Assembly: GCA_017591395.1 (NCBI GenBank) | Contig: WEDG01002866.1 | Location: forward strand, 1-64,000 | DNA from: Schistocephalus solidus | Taxonomy: Eukaryota; Platyhelminthes; Cestoda; Diphyllobothriidea; Diphyllobothriidae | DNA length: 64,000 nt | Direction of reading: 5' to 3' | In this document: positions 1 through 12,799 of the stretch, in pieces | How positions within the stretch are numbered: the first letter of the stretch is position 1 | How the letters are laid out: each line of letters begins with the position of its first letter | Notes under the pieces: model-generated | Database searches by the model: none | What the model was told of the DNA's origin: nothing | The model's input: only the letters and a program-made list of their open reading frames with translations | Position numbers and translations under genes: made by a program

Positions 1-178
1 ACCATATGCTCCACGGAAAGTGGAGCAGGGACGGTGACTTGCGCTTGATTTAGTTTAAAGTGATAGTAGACTTTCGCTGCATCTACCGCACTCTCTCTTC
101 CTCCCCCACCTGAACCCGCTGTCAAGAAGACCGGAGGCGGGAAAGGACGCAGGTGGGGACGCAGGAGGCCCCGATACC
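1..178 (-). repeat. 360-bp GC-rich repeat (partial, minus)
   Basis: The reverse complement of the repeat core seen at 7,712-8,065: CTACCGCACTCTCTC is the reverse of GAGAGAGTGCGGTAG, followed by GAAGACCGGAGGCGGGA. It runs off the left edge of the window. Confidence 0.8.
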
Positions 179-3100
179 GCAGTTCCCATTCAAACAGTAC
201 CTCAAATTGTATTGGTTAACATAGTCTATTAGGACGATTATATAAGCCTGCTGTATGTGGAAGGTGCCCTCAATAGACTATGCCCTTACTGGATGAACCA
301 AAAACTCATTACTTCCTAGTTTCTTTCAGTTGTTGTGTTTTGGTAATGAGTCCGCTACTACTCAGGTCAGTGAAAAGTCTCACTTAGCCATTCCGAAATC
401 CGGCCACCTGTAGATACTCCACGCAATCCGCAATTAAACTACGTGATCGCCGCCTTTTCTGGAGGATCCCGTTTTCCCCGGTGTGGCTGTAAGCGATAGC
501 CAAGTGAGTGACCCTGAAGTTTGGCGATCCGAATAACTTCTATTGCCTTCCTACGACCTTAGCCCAGTTAAAATGGGCAATGGCAGAACCAACTCAGTCA
601 CCTCTTTTAAGCTTTTCCTGGATATTCATAAACAACCGGGATTTGAATATCAACGCGCTGTCTTGTGTGTGTTATCTTAACGGATTACACGAATAATTTC
701 AATCTTATTTGCTCTACTCCATTTTGTTCTCATCCCCATTTTTCCGTACGAAGGTTATATCCTTCTTCCAGATGGAACTTTTTGGCTGTTTTGTACTGTA
801 AAACAAGATAGTAACATAAATGGCGTTCTCCGGTGGCAGAAGGTGCATTTTACACAGCTTACTTTGGTCGGAAGTTCCTACGTGTCTATCGCTCTCCGGG
901 AGTAAAATCGACAAGTAAAGTTCTCTCCCCACGTAATACAGCTGACCATGCGCTAAATTATAGAAGGGGAGAAACGTCTCATGTCCTAACCCTACCACAT
1001 AACTTAAAGGTAACCCTAATCCTATCCCTGCCCTTAACTCTGCAGGTCCTGTGGGTACATGTTCCAATCCTTGGACGCGGGTCAGGAAAACAATTTTCAA
1101 ATAGACTAATTTACTCCAAGTTGGCGATTAATTTCTGAGGAAATTAAAAATCAGCAATTCGAAAACTGGAGTTAAAAACACAGGTAATGCTGTGGGACCC
1201 ATTGACGAAACGAATCCCTCTCAGGTGTGTCATGCAGCGGCAGAATATCGGCGAAACACGCGTATCTGGGATTTTAGCTGTTACCTGTGCTGTCAATATG
1301 GTGCATCAAGTAACCTCTAGAACAACATTTCAGTATGATTAGTTATAAAAAAAAACAACTGAAAAATGTCATTTTGGGTTCATCCGCCTTCCAATTAAGG
1401 TAATATTACAGAAATTAAAACATACAGCAGCTCCTCCTTCTTTCTTTACGCTTAAAAATTGCGGCTACGTAATGTAACAGAACGTTTACGGTCGTAAATG
1501 TGGATTCAACTAAAACGTCTGATTTTATTATTAGCTCTACCCTCTCAGAACTTGAAGTTTCCTTCGAAAAGGAAACTGACTAAATCTTATAAATGTCCTG
1601 GGAAAGTCAAAGACTGACGGAACACCATATGCATCTAGTTATTGTAATGAAACTCATGCGGGAGTTAACCTGCATTGTTAAACAACAAACTTGTCTTTCG
1701 AAAACGAAGTACTGTTAGTAACTAAGTCGAGTAAAAGTCCGAATTTCCAATAACGAAAGTCGTCGAGTAGAACTAAAATATCTGTTTAAAGTATTTTCTT
1801 ATAGTACATTCCCATGATATTACGTAAGATGCGGCACTGGGCAATCAATGTTTAAAACAAAAACAAAGTAGGTTACTACAACCAGGCGGACCCTTCCCTA
1901 CGTCAAGAATGTGACTGAAGTCATTAAATGACACCCGAGAAAGCCCCGAATACAAGTAATGCATAAACTGGCGACTACGTTACGCACCAATCTTGCAAAG
2001 CGAAATAATAACCTTGGCTCTTTCAACAATAAACACGTCGCCTACGCAATTGCATGCGACACCTTCGATTCCCGTATTCGGTGGTCAACTAGAAAACCTG
2101 CTTCTTCACAGATTCATGAACTTCAGTTAACAACAAAGAGGTAATAACAACAGTGCCAAGCAGTCACGCATACCTGGGACACTGGGCACACCGTTTTCTG
2201 GATCAAAACTCATCTAAGTGGCACATATTCATCCGAGAAGGAGAGATAATATTTCGGGGTACACTTTTGGATGGAGTATAAATCAATCCGTATAGAAAAT
2301 TAGCTGCCAGGTGCAAAAACTCAAGGAGAAGTGGAAGAGAGAACAGCCAAATCAAACAGGTTGAGAGAATGCATTGAAAGCACTCTTATATAGATGTATT
2401 GACGACAGCACAAGAGAAATATACATGTTAGGGTAGGCTTCAAAGGTGAACCACTTTGAACATTTCCCACACATCTGAAAATGGTCGGAATTATTTATGT
2501 CTGTTCCCTATCCCGACAAGATCATCTTATAGGAAAATTCCCAGCTTATTTAATACAGCTGAAAAATTATAGGAGGGGTAAATATTCCCGTGTCCAAACT
2601 CTAACACATAACTCAACCATAACTTTAAGTTCTCCGAAGTTTACAGCAGTCACCTGCAGTACGTGTGGTTACTGTTCCCCTAGCCTGCCCGGGAAGATGA
2701 AATCAATGTCAACCATAAGTTTTAAGGATGCTAGAATTACTTAATTCTGGCATAAGTGGAACCTTCGTTGGGATAGCTCGCCTAAACTAATGCCTCTTGT
2801 TTTCTGACCACGGGGTTAAAAAACCAGCAAAGTGAAGATTAAATAACTCAATTTGCTCCTCTTTTAATGGTAAACACTCCCGTCTCTTGTTAAAAAGCCC
2901 CTACAACACATGCATAAATTCCGCAAATAAAACCTTCTAGACACAAAATCTCAATGAACCACTTTTCCCTCAGACACTGTGGTTTAACTCTGATTGGAGT
3001 ACATCCAGACCGCTCTAGATACCGAACAAATATGACAGGGCGCAGATACTACTTCGCGCTGATGGAACAGTCTACGTGAGCCCAAAGAGCACTCAGCTTA

Positions 3101-4491
3101 GACCAATGCTCATTGAGACTCAAAGTAACCAACATCCTTATGAGAGCAAATCAATTCGGGCGTATAAGCTCTTATTTATTATAATGCCCGTAGATGATCT
3201 ATAAAGATAAAGTTGCTTCTCTGTAGACCTATTTGTTCCCAGATGTAGGGGGTACACAACTAAAGGACTAAAAACAAAAAGTTATACAGTGACCATGTAG
3301 CCATCAGCCATGGTACTTTGCAGGATTGGCAATAAACAAGATGCCAAGGACAGCCTTCAGTTAGAGCTTCCAGTAAGTCCTTCTGTTGACAGCCAACCGC
3401 CAGCCTTCCCCGTTCTCAGCCACACAAAATGCAGAGAAGGCGACATAAACACCGAGACCTGGACCGTCTACGGACCGCTGCCAATTAAAATTTGCGTCCA
3501 CGGTTGTGAATGAAGGCACGCCTACTCGAAATCCTTTCCTTGCAGAGTTACGCATTCCTGCCATGGCGTAGGCCTAATAGCCGTGCCATTGAACCGTCTA
3601 ACTTAATCGGCCAACCCCTCATTTTAAACTAGTTATTGAAACTGGGCTGGACCAACTTTTTTTGTAGTTAGTACTCCAGGCTGCTAAGGGTTAGACTGAA
3701 GCTTGCGAGCACATAGTCTACTGGTAAATCGTCTGAAAGGACCGAACCGTACCCTTCAAATATCTGCTCGTGTGAACCAGATGAGAAGAACAACGCTGCC
3801 CCCCCCCCAGGAGCTATTCACATACAGTATTACCTGAACTAAGTCTGAGAAAATATTCCGAGCCACAATGTGGGCGAGTACATCCAAATCTGTTCTATAA
3901 ATCAGATTTTTGACGAGGCATGCGCTTCCACCGGCATTTGCCAGACGACTTCATTTTTGACGGACCACAGAATTATTGCTTGTCAGTGGAAGTGCTCGAT
4001 AGGACGCACCGGAGTTCTGCGCACCAGTTCTGCACGCGGAAACTAATTTGATGGAGTGGTTTGAAGTCTTCTTCGAAGTGGTGTGCGAGGTAGATTTTTA
4101 CCCCACTGTGGCTAATTAAAAACCGCAGCCCTGTTTTTTGGGCTGAAGTTCGTTGTTGTAATTCATTTCGATTCAACTTCATGGCTGGGCTGCCATTTCT
4201 GACCTAAAATACGCGGTGTCCTGCTGCAGTTATCAAAATTTTCCCGCGAAAAAAACAGTTTGGTTTCAAGATCGTAGCAGTAGGTCGGGGCCTTGTGACT
4301 CCTACCGATCGACAAATGAGTCTTCGCTTTAAACCGGCAGAGCGTATATGAAATGAACGTCAGGTTTAGCTAAATTCTAAATCCACACTATTCGAGTGAC
4401 AAAACTGACACATTAGTATTCAAAGGCCACTTTCAAGGCTGAAGTTAGTTCAAATGTTGTTTCAAGTTTTATTACATATAACGGAAATATC
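179..4491. other. Intergenic, no gene seen
   Basis: No long ORF with recognisable content on either strand. Two short stretches (about 960-1,040 and 2,565-2,640) share a decayed sequence with CCTAAC-like words and appear to be copies of one old repeat. A C10 run sits near 3,800. Confidence 0.5.
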
Positions 4492-4880
4492 GTAGAGTTG
4501 CTACCTCATTAAATGTCACACGAAATTTTGAAATCTGTTTGTGTTTCTAAAATTTTAATTAAGTACGGTTTTACAATTAATTGTCGTGCAGCATAGTATT
4601 TCAGTCACGGTACAATGCCGGCTATTGAACGAACTTATTTCCGACCGCCTGAAAACACTATACTCTTTAAAAATTTCTGCTCAGGTAGTATTAAGTTTCC
4701 TCATTGATTTTCGGTATCCTTATAAATTAAAATATATTTTACAGGAAACATGCACGAAAATATTGTTCCTTGTACTCATTTTTGTCAGCAAATTAAGTCT
4801 TATTCAAAGTGTATACTTGAAAAAAGGTATTTTTCAGTTTTAGAAAACGTTTTTCTGCCACCGAATAATTTTGAATCTAA
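4492..4880 (+). mobile_element. Solo arm of the foldback (long-TIR) element
   Basis: Matches one arm of the foldback elements at 26.6, 33.3 and 38.9 kb: CTCATTAAATGTC near the start, AGTATTTCAGTCACG, TTCTCATTGATTTT-like text, AAATATATTTTA, then TTTTCAGTTTTAGAAAACG and AATAATTTTGAA at the inner end. The second arm is missing. Confidence 0.65.
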
Positions 4881-5764
4881 TGGCCTAGCAAGCGCTTTTA
4901 CTGAGAGACGCCTTTTACCAGGCGAACGCTGAAAGGAGGAACAACAGTCAACCGCATGGATGACACCCGCTTCGCGCTGTTGTCTGTCGCGTGCATACTT
5001 AGCGTTTCTTTAGTACAAAAACTAACTGACCCGCTTGTTTAAAAATGTGCTTTTACAGCTGAAATAGTGGATAAAAGTCAGCATAGGTAGGGAGTATATT
5101 TGATGAACATGTTCTCGCTTAACAAGTCTCGCAAAAATGAATGATTTCTCGCTCCCGATTCTAGTTTAATGACATGGTTATAGACGAAGCCAATCTGATC
5201 AACTACTGCCTACTTGGATGGCTGTTTAAGAGGGATTTGTGATCGCTTTTACCTTTCCTATAAAATGCCAGTTCTGAGAGAAATAGGCTGCTACGAGGAC
5301 ACACCGGCTTGTGAGTTTATCATGTTAGCGCGCTTACCAGAGGTCAACCGAAAATTTCAATTGCTCTAGGCAGAAGCTCGCGTGTGTACGCATCGGTCGG
5401 AAGCCGCTTAAAAGTGCAGACGAATGCAAGGCCACAGACGTCCCGATCTGAGCCAACGTGAGTCGCACATGTGCCCAGCTCGCCTGACAAGCAGTTTCTT
5501 ACAAGTGGCGTTGGTAGCGTCTACTTTTCCTCTAGTCAGTAGTTCTATTCTGTGCTGCCACCCTTGTTGTGTTTATATCCTGGTCACGTTTATGCTGTGA
5601 CCAGGTGGTGGATAGTGGGATGCGCGGCAAGGAGGTCAAGGCTGTGTGAGCTGGGATCCAGGCCGTCACTTTCATTCGTTTGTTGTCGTGTTAAAGCACT
5701 GGTCAGGTGTTTGTTGTTGGCCAAGAAGCTTGGTGACACGCTTGGGAGCGGATTTCACCGTACC
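4881..5764. other. Intergenic, no gene seen
   Basis: No recognisable gene. A perfect 9-bp inverted repeat (CCTGGTCAC/GTGACCAGG, 9-nt spacer) lies at 5,579-5,605. Confidence 0.45.
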
Positions 5765-5950
5765 CCCAACCTGCGCCCGATCCCGCCTCAGATCTTCTTG
5801 TCTCTATCATGACATCGGGCACGGACGGGTGAGGGATGAGATAGTGCGATGGATGCAACGCAGGCCTACGAACACTCACCGCATTTGATTTCGGTCTCTT
5901 GGAGCTCGCTGTGGACATAATCGACCTCGACGTGGAATTGTCATGTAAGC
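5765..5950 (+). repeat. 360-bp repeat, partial
   Basis: Carries the core (CGATCCCGCCTCAGATCTTCTTG, GAGATAGTGCGATGGATGCA) and the 3' end (GTGGACATAATCGACCTCGACG). A second 3'-end fragment follows at about 6,303-6,393 (GTGGACATCATCGAGCTCGACGGTTGAACTGTCGT). Confidence 0.7.
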
Positions 5951-6302
5951 CTTCGACCAGCAGTTGTGTCAAGATTCAGATTCCACGAAATCAATAAGAA
6001 ACGAAGTGATCAAACTAAAAGTTTAGTTACTATACAGCGCAGACACGAAATTGTAAAAACGAGTCTGGTGTACCACCCGACCATCGATGAGTAACCTTAA
6101 GTCTTGTTTGAATTTAAAATCTAAATTTACATAACGAGAATAACCGCAGCCACCCAAGAATAGTCCTTCAAAGCGGTTACCTGGAAAATCCCGATAATAC
6201 AATTGTCAGGTGATCGTGAAAATCCACAAAAACTTTACTTAGAAGAAAGACCATGGAGATATGGATAATAGTTTCATGCAGACAGTCTGCTAGCACTTAA
6301 AA

Positions 6303-6393
6303 CTAACTCACGCGCAACTCAGCGCAGTTGCGCACGGCCTGCTGAAGCACGTGGTGGACATCATCGAGCTCGACGGTTGAACTGTCGTATAAC
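6303..6393 (+). repeat. 360-bp repeat, 3' fragment
   Basis: Has the ACTCACGCGCAA word and the terminal CGACGGTTGAACTGTCGT, which is the hairpin at the 3' end of the family. Confidence 0.6.
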
Positions 6394-6864
6394 CAAGCGA
6401 TTTTAATATTTCTCTTTGGCACCTGATCGTCATGGCTACTAAACCGCTGTTAAAACAAGAACTTTGGATTATAATGAAGAGGACTGTCTGATGATGAGTG
6501 GGAATCCAAAAGGTCCAACCAAAACTCCTCGTTCCAGCGATCGCATATTTTTCTCAGTAAGAAGAGTCCTAATTTTCCACTTTTTATGTGCATTTTTATT
6601 GAAACGTAAACACTTTCAGGAGGCAACTTACGTGAGTTGTGAGTAGCTTCCTGTCCACAGGAATTTACAGTCTTTCTATTCGTATAATAATATATAGTAG
6701 GTTTTAAGCAGAGTCTCGGGCTCATTCGGAACAATTCCACGAAGGAATGAAATTTGACAGCGTTTACTAGAAAAGACGGCAAGGATGCCCTGTATGGCCG
6801 CCTAAACAGGAAACGCGAAAAAGGAACCGTCCACAATATATACTGCTTTGCGCTAAATTCCAAA

Positions 6865-7080
6865 GAAATTATGTTTAGGATTGAGGTGAGGATTAGGGTT
6901 AAGTTAAGAGTTAGGTTTAATGTCGAGGTTAAGGTCAGCGATGTGGTTAGTGCCATTATTAGGCTAAGTAGTAAGGTTGCTATCGTGTTAACGGTAAGTT
7001 TCAGATTGAGTTTTGGACTAAGGTTAAGATTAAGGTTACAGTTTACTTTTATTTTAGCGTTAGCGTTAAGACACAGGTAT
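6865..7080 (+). repeat. Degenerate GTTAGG/GTTAAG repeat tract
   Basis: Many imperfect words such as GATTAGGGTTAAG, GTTAGGTTTA, GAGGTTAAGGTC and AAGGTTAAG. It resembles a decayed array of telomere-type (TTAGGG) or simple hexamer repeats. It keeps an open frame on both strands, which I take as a composition effect. Confidence 0.5.
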
Positions 7081-7711
7081 ATTAAACCTTACTGAAATTT
7101 ACCGCAAATCCCCTATTTTAAGTGGGAAGGGCAGTTCCTATTCCGGTCTCGTGGTTAGGTGGCCATAGAACGCATCCCTACCAAAGAGACCGTTCGTCTG
7201 CGCCCTTTAGCTTATGACACCTTCTGAACTTTTAGAATCAAAAACTTAAAACTGCGGTCGAGAAACTATAATGTTGATCGATGGACGTGACCACTGGTTA
7301 TGTGATTAAGTTCAAGTTAACTGTGGGGCGTCATTTTAATCGATCTGTTTCCTTCCTGATTATGCAGTACTTAACCGTAATCGGCTTTAGTTGAAAGCTT
7401 GACTCATGTTTCCCTTCACGCAGAAACACGCTCGCGGTTGGGTAAGGATGGAAAAGCAGAGGTGTCAGAGACTGACAACGGCACAGTAGGCTCAAGAACT
7501 CAGCTAAACGCAGTAAGCTCTCACCTGAAAATATGTGCATTTGCCTAATCAGATGGACATTTCGTCTCACTTCACTGGGCGGCTTTTGTTTGACCACGTT
7601 AGTGTGCTTCTGTAGCGTTAGTTTAAGCAGCCGAAGAATAAAAAGTGACGTCAGTTATGCAGATACGTAAGTTCCGTTCATCTGAGTAGTATGCATGCCA
7701 TGAAGTTACCT

Positions 7712-8065
7712 GTCCTGTAAACGGGCAGCGTGATAGATGCGCTGGACGGACACGGGGGCTTGATCAGGACATGGCAGGCGTTATTTGGGACGCACTCCCC
7801 AGCGCCACGGGTGGTGTGTGGTGGCACGCGTAGGTGCAGGCTCATACCGCGTCAATCACATGCGCCAGATCCCGCCTCCGGTCTTCTTAACTCTATTTTG
7901 ACACTGGGCATAGGCAGATAAGGGAGGAGAGAGTGCGATAGCTGCATCGCAAGTCTACTAGCATGTACCACTAATTCATTCGCAAGTCACCGTCCCTTCG
8001 CAACTATGCCGTGGAGCACATGGTGGACTTTGGCAGATACGACGGTCGAACTGTCGTGTGTGCCA
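7712..8065 (+). repeat. 360-bp repeat, full-length single copy
   Basis: Starts near GTAAACGGGCAGCGTG, has the GACATGGCAGGCGTTATT, GGTGGCACGCGTAGGTGCA, CCGCCTCCGGTCTTCTT and AGAGTGCGATAGCTGC landmarks, and ends in GACGGTCGAACTGTCGTGTG. The 3' end can fold: CGACGGT pairs with ACTGTCG around a CGA loop. Confidence 0.85.
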
Positions 8066-8959
8066 TGGATATTAGGGAGGGCAGAATTATTCTTGTGATT
8101 GTGACTATGCTATTTCTCGCTTGACCACGCCTATTTCACGCCTATTTCGGGTCAATCAAGGGCTGTTCTTTCACAGTAGCTCAAACAGCCAATCAGAACT
8201 AACCTAGCTATCGGTAGTAAAGGCTAGTTTATTCCTTCTTATTCTTATCATCCCGCTCTCTACCGCATGTGATGACACTATTGAAACGAACGGATTCGGT
8301 CACTTTTACTTAAATCTTGACCATAGACAACCAGGAGAATAGTGCCACCATAAGCCACAGCAGCCTTTGACAATTGATGCAAAACACATGCCAGAAGCGG
8401 CGGAAGAATTTGAATCGCCTAACTAGCATTATGTGCATCGCACACACATATAGTTGTATATAATGCCTAAGTTCTGAATGTGTTGACGTTCTTCAAGGCA
8501 TTCGTTGTAACCGCTGGGCCTTGGGCAGTTTTATTTATGATGAACACCGCCGTGAGCCAAAATGTGGCCATCGGTTGGCAGAAGGTCCGGTGCATAGGAC
8601 GGATGCATCGAAACACACCAGCCCATTTATATTAATTTTAGTATGACGATTTTTGATGCGCATGATCAGACACCCTCGTGCCGCCGAAGCAATCCGTCTC
8701 TATTAAAAACTCCTGGCCCTATGTTAACCAAGCTTCTCTTTTGTAATGTTGACCCACTGACGGAAGAATTCAACTTTAATTGTCTTATCTGGTTGTAAAA
8801 CGAATCATATAATATTTTGGTGAATAGAGGCAAATGTTCGCATTCTAGATGTGTGTAAAAGTAAAGGTTTTCGCTCGCCGGAATCAAGGCTTCATTCGTC
8901 TGAGCTTTCGAACGCTTAATGGAGCCCAGCGTCAGAGATGAAAGTGGCAGCAAAAACCA
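8066..8959. other. Intergenic, no gene seen
   Basis: No recognisable gene. An 11-bp direct repeat (ACGCCTATTTC twice) at about 8,125-8,148 is flanked by CTTGACC and GGTCAA. Confidence 0.4.
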
Positions 8960-9318
8960 GCAACAGTTATAGAGGGTCAATCAGAAAACAAGTGACGCCA
9001 GTACGAAGGTGACTGCGCCAGATCGATATATCGATCGACCGAGTTCTCATCGGAGGATCAAGCTTCAGTAAATTATCGGCTTGTCTTGCTTCTGGCATCG
9101 CGATTACCTCGTGGATGCGAAGTTAAACTCGTAACCTATTCGTAGGAGTGGGGAGCCACATGTTATAAGTCATCACTCTGTCTCACAGCCAGCTAATGCT
9201 CGTGTATGCACGATCCAAGCATATGTCCAGTCTGTCTTGTGTAGTTACAGAAACAGTTTTGGCACGGCATGTGACACACAACACCCGACTGTTCATTAGG
9301 ATTTAATGTGTCTTTGTT
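8960..9318 (-). mobile_element. Penelope-like element fragment (GIY-YIG region), minus
   Basis: The sequence is the near-exact reverse complement of 14,770-15,130. Read on the minus strand it gives pieces of the GIY-YIG endonuclease region (NYTRQTGHMLGS, SYE*VTSLTSHP), with stops. It thus forms a ~300-bp inverted pair with the Penelope copy at 13.6-15.2 kb. Confidence 0.8.
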
Positions 9319-9831
9319 TGCAAGTTTGGAGCTTAGGGGGTACTAGTTTGGAGGTACTAGTACTAGTTTGGAGCTTATAAGGTACTACTTAGGGGTATCA
9401 CCACAAAGATAGCATTTGGTCGCTCCATCTGTATCGTGCAGGTGGTGAATGCGCCTGTGGCTGCCTCTAGCTGGTACCCAACTCTCCCCTGTGGCTCCTC
9501 GAATCTGGATTCTTCCCAGCGGCCACACCTCAGGAAACCGTCACGACCGGCGGGCTAAACCAGGTGAGGGTCGCCAGTGTTGTGTGTGCCTGCACACCCG
9601 GCATGGCTGACTCCCGAACTTCCCACAACCTCCCTCTCAAAAAGTCCTACGGTGGGGGCCACAGCAATCCCGTGGACGGCCCAGGTTGACTAGGGTCAAT
9701 CTGCCACTAAAACAACACCATGATCCATGGTGGAGTTCAGCAGCCGTCTGGGATCTCCTAGAAGCCCTATTTAGCTACAGCACTGCTTGCCTCCTCACGG
9801 AGGAAGGGGCTAGAAAAGGTGCCCTAAGCAA

Positions 9832-11709
9832 ATGCTGGTTATCACGTCTTCTGCAGCTGGCCACGGCTTGCAGATCGGAAAGTACGCGGTCGTAACACTA
9901 AACAAACAACAATGCCCCCGTCCCCATCCCCCTCACCATACCCTCCAGGCTGCGCGGGTGAGTCCACTAACACTAGCAGTCTGGAATGTTCGTTCCCTTT
10001 TAGACAATCCGAGGAGCAGCCGGTCTGAACGGAGGACAGCGCTAGTCGCTCGGGAACTGGCCCACTACAAGATGGACATTGCTGCCCTCAGCGAGACCCG
10101 ATTCTCTGAACAGGGCTAGCTGGAGGAGGTGGGTACCAGCGACACCTTCTTCTAGAGCGACCGCTCAAAGGCAGAGAGTCGCGACGCAGCTGTCGCTGTT
10201 GCCATCCGAAACGACATCGTGGGACGACTGCTCTGTCTGCCGCAGGGTATTAATGATCGCCTGATGAGCCTCCGCCTGCCTCTTCCGGGAGACAAGTTCG
10301 CCACCATCATCAGTGCCTACGCTCCCCCAATGACGAGCTCTGATGCAGTGAAGGACACATTATACGGGGACCTGCACGCCTTCCTGGCAACTGGGCCGAA
10401 GGCGGACAAGTTAATTGTCCTTGGTGACGTCAACGCCCGCGTCAAAACAGTCCACGCTGCCTGGCAGGGAGTGCTGGGTCCAACCGCTCTCGGTAGCCGT
10501 AACGATAACGGTCTCCTTCTTTTGCGAACATGTGCGGAACACTGTTTCCTGCTGACCAACACCTTCTTCCGCCTTCCGACGCGGTAGAAGGCCACGTGGA
10601 TGCACCCTCGGTCGCGGCGCTGGCAGCTGCTGGACAATGTTCTCGTCCGGAGGCGAGACCGACAGGACGTGCTGGTAACCAAGGCTATCCGCGATGCCGA
10701 TGGCTGGACGGACCACTGTCTTATCATTTCCAAGATGAGGCTCGGACTTCAACCCCAACGAAGGATCCAAGGTAAGCGACCGCCAGGTAAGTTAAATACT
10801 CTTTTGTTAAATTTGCCTGCTCACTGTTTTGATTTCAGCAACCAGATAACCAACAAACTGGAGGAACTGCATGCTCCAGAGGATAACGCCACCATGGAGA
10901 CACGATGGTGTCAACTGCGAAATGTCATCCAGTCCATCGGCCTCGAAGTCCTCAAACGCGCACACCATCAACACCGGGACTGCTTTGGCAACAATGACGC
11001 TGACATCAGCAACCTATTCACGGACAAGAACCGACTACAAGAAGCCTACATTGACCTCCGGACTGACGCCACCAAAGCAGCCTCCTTCAGAGGCCGCCAC
11101 ATTGTACAGAAACCGCTGCGAGAGATGCAGGACTCCTGGATGATCCGCAAAGCTGAAGAAATCCAGGGGTATGCGGACCGCAATGAAATAGAAAAGGTCT
11201 TCAAAGCCATCAAGGAAATTTACGGCCCCTGTATCAAGGAAAACGCATCGCTGCTCAGCTCTGACGGTACAACACGTCTGACGGATCTAACCCAAATTCT
11301 GAAGCACTGGGCTGGGCACTCCAGAAGTGTCCTTAATTAGACATCGGTCATCTCCGATGCTACCATTGACCGGCTCCCTCAAGTGGATACGAACTATGAC
11401 CAGGATCTGCCTACTTCCCTACCAGAAACCATCCAGGCCGTGCAACTGATTTCCAGCGGTAAAGCACCGGAATCCGATGCAATCCCGACAGAGATATACA
11501 AGCACGGCGGGCCCCGGTTGACGGCAGAATTCACAACACTCTTCAAGGAGATGTGGCGCCAAGGACAAGTTCCTCAAGATTTCAAAGACGCGACCATCGT
11601 CCATCTCTACAGGCGTAAGGGGAACGGGCAACTCTGCGATAAGCACAGAGGCATCCCGTTGCTCAACATCACCGGGAAGATCCTCGCCCGTATCCTACCA
11701 ATCGTCTGA
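9832..11709 (+). pseudogene. LINE A copy 1 endonuclease and RT N-terminal part
   Basis: One frame stays readable for about 1.9 kb. AP-endonuclease motifs are WNVRSLLDN (about 9,980), LSETR, GDVNAR (about 10,425; usually GDFNAR) and DHCLIISK (about 10,710). A charged linker follows, then RT fingers: SSGKAPESDAIPTEIY (about 11,450), KDATIVHLYRRKGN and HRGIPLLNITGKI. Premature TAGs interrupt it at 10,117, about 10,153, 10,585 and 11,338. Two are single transitions from copy 2 (CAG to TAG, TGG to TAG). No shift of frame is needed, so the copy decayed mainly by point mutation. Not functional. Confidence 0.88.
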
Positions 11710-11939
11710 ACGGTCACCTAACGCAGGGACTGCTCCCGGAAAGCCAATATGGCATCCGCCGATACCACTGCCACTATTTCGGACCCGCGAAAAGTCCCCT
11801 TTGTCTTTGCAGAAGTTTTTTGTTTCAACTTATACTTTCGTAGTGCTCTGGGAGACGGCTGTTTTTAATGCAGCTGCCGCGGTAGCCCCTTTTCGGTGTG
11901 ACGGGGCCTGTATGGGACTAAACGACACAGAACAGAAGT

Positions 11940-12148
11940 GGACGGCTCGTGGGGTCCGCTGAGACGACCATCCGACAATTAAACCGCTTTTGCATCCATA
12001 CACACATACTGGTGTCCAACCTGCGCGCAGCAGTAGCCCAGGGTAAAGGACCTCATACCCTAAGAACAATGAACCAAAGTAATTTATCGTGTCCACGCGC
12101 TAACTACCGAAACGTTTATACAGGTCACACGGGCAGCAGATGCGAATC
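11940..12148 (+). mobile_element. Penelope-like GIY-YIG fragment inside LINE A copy 1
   Basis: SNLRAAVAQGKGPHTL followed by SCPRANYRNVYTGHTG resembles the region leading into the GIY-YIG motif of Penelope elements (compare NCSRNYTGQTG at 14.8 kb), with a frameshift near VIYRV. It interrupts the LINE reading. Confidence 0.5.
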
Positions 12149-12152
12149 TAAG

Positions 12153-12606
12153 TGGATCTGACGAAAGCCTTTGGCATGGTGAATAGCGGCTGTTCATCAG
12201 AACTGACGGGCACATTCTCAACAGTCGGCGTATACAGGCCCCAACGCATGTGTCTACGACTACAGTCCATGACTTGCTCTTCGCGGACGACTGCGCCCTT
12301 AATACCGTGACGGAGGTAGACATGCAAAGGAGCATGTACCACTTCACCGCAGGCTGCGCCTATTTTGGATTAACAATGAATACAGCCAAAACGGTGGTCA
12401 TGCACAAACCGCCACACTACGCAGAATACCAACCTATCTTATCCTCGTTTTCACCACACATGCACATCACGCATCATCCTGATCGACCATTTACGAATCC
12501 AGCACACAGTGACCGGCGAAACAGTGCCAGGAGCACCGGCATACATCCGCCGCACCCGACTCAACTGCCCACAATGCCCCCACACATTTACAGGTGGCTC
12601 CAGTAA
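12153..12606 (+). pseudogene. LINE A copy 1 RT palm remnant and C-terminal zinc finger
   Basis: VDLTKAFGMVN at 12,153 is RT motif A. After a deletion, RTDGHILNSRR and then HDLLFADDCAL give the catalytic FADD box at about 12,285. FGLTMNTAKTVVMH follows. Another deletion joins this to the element's C-terminal NCPQCPHTFT zinc-finger half near 12,570, in a different frame. Confidence 0.8.
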
Positions 12607-12799
12607 AACCTTCGGTAAAACACCACGGGCTATACCCCAACGCTACATCTCTCCTCATCAGCTTCTGCAACTCACATGATCACACGCAAAACCACAAAAA
12701 CAGGCTCTCAGTCTGCATAATTGTTTGTGAGGTAATTATAATCCTCGGCTCCTTATCCATGCGGCTCCTCTGCTGCATGTGTGATCTGAGCTTGAGAAT

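Larger units (their letters stand above)
9330..12615 (+). mobile_element. LINE A, copy 1 (endonuclease/RT, internally deleted)
   Basis: A decayed non-LTR retrotransposon. The 5' leader (about 9,390-9,950) matches the leader of copy 2 at 21.7-22.3 kb (CAGCGGCCACACC, GGCGGGCTAAACCAGGTGAG). Coding follows: AP endonuclease, RT fingers, a gap where a Penelope fragment sits (11.9-12.15 kb), a short piece of the RT palm, and a C-terminal C2H2-like zinc finger (CPQCPHTFT). Most of the RT palm and thumb are deleted. Clade placement needs a phylogeny. Confidence 0.85.

Noticed and set aside
10317..10770. Two overlapping minus ORFs of 119-138 codons
   Set aside because: Antisense shadows of the LINE A endonuclease.
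12084..12347. Minus ORFs over the LINE A palm
   Set aside because: Antisense to the FADD-box region, which has the clear RT reading.
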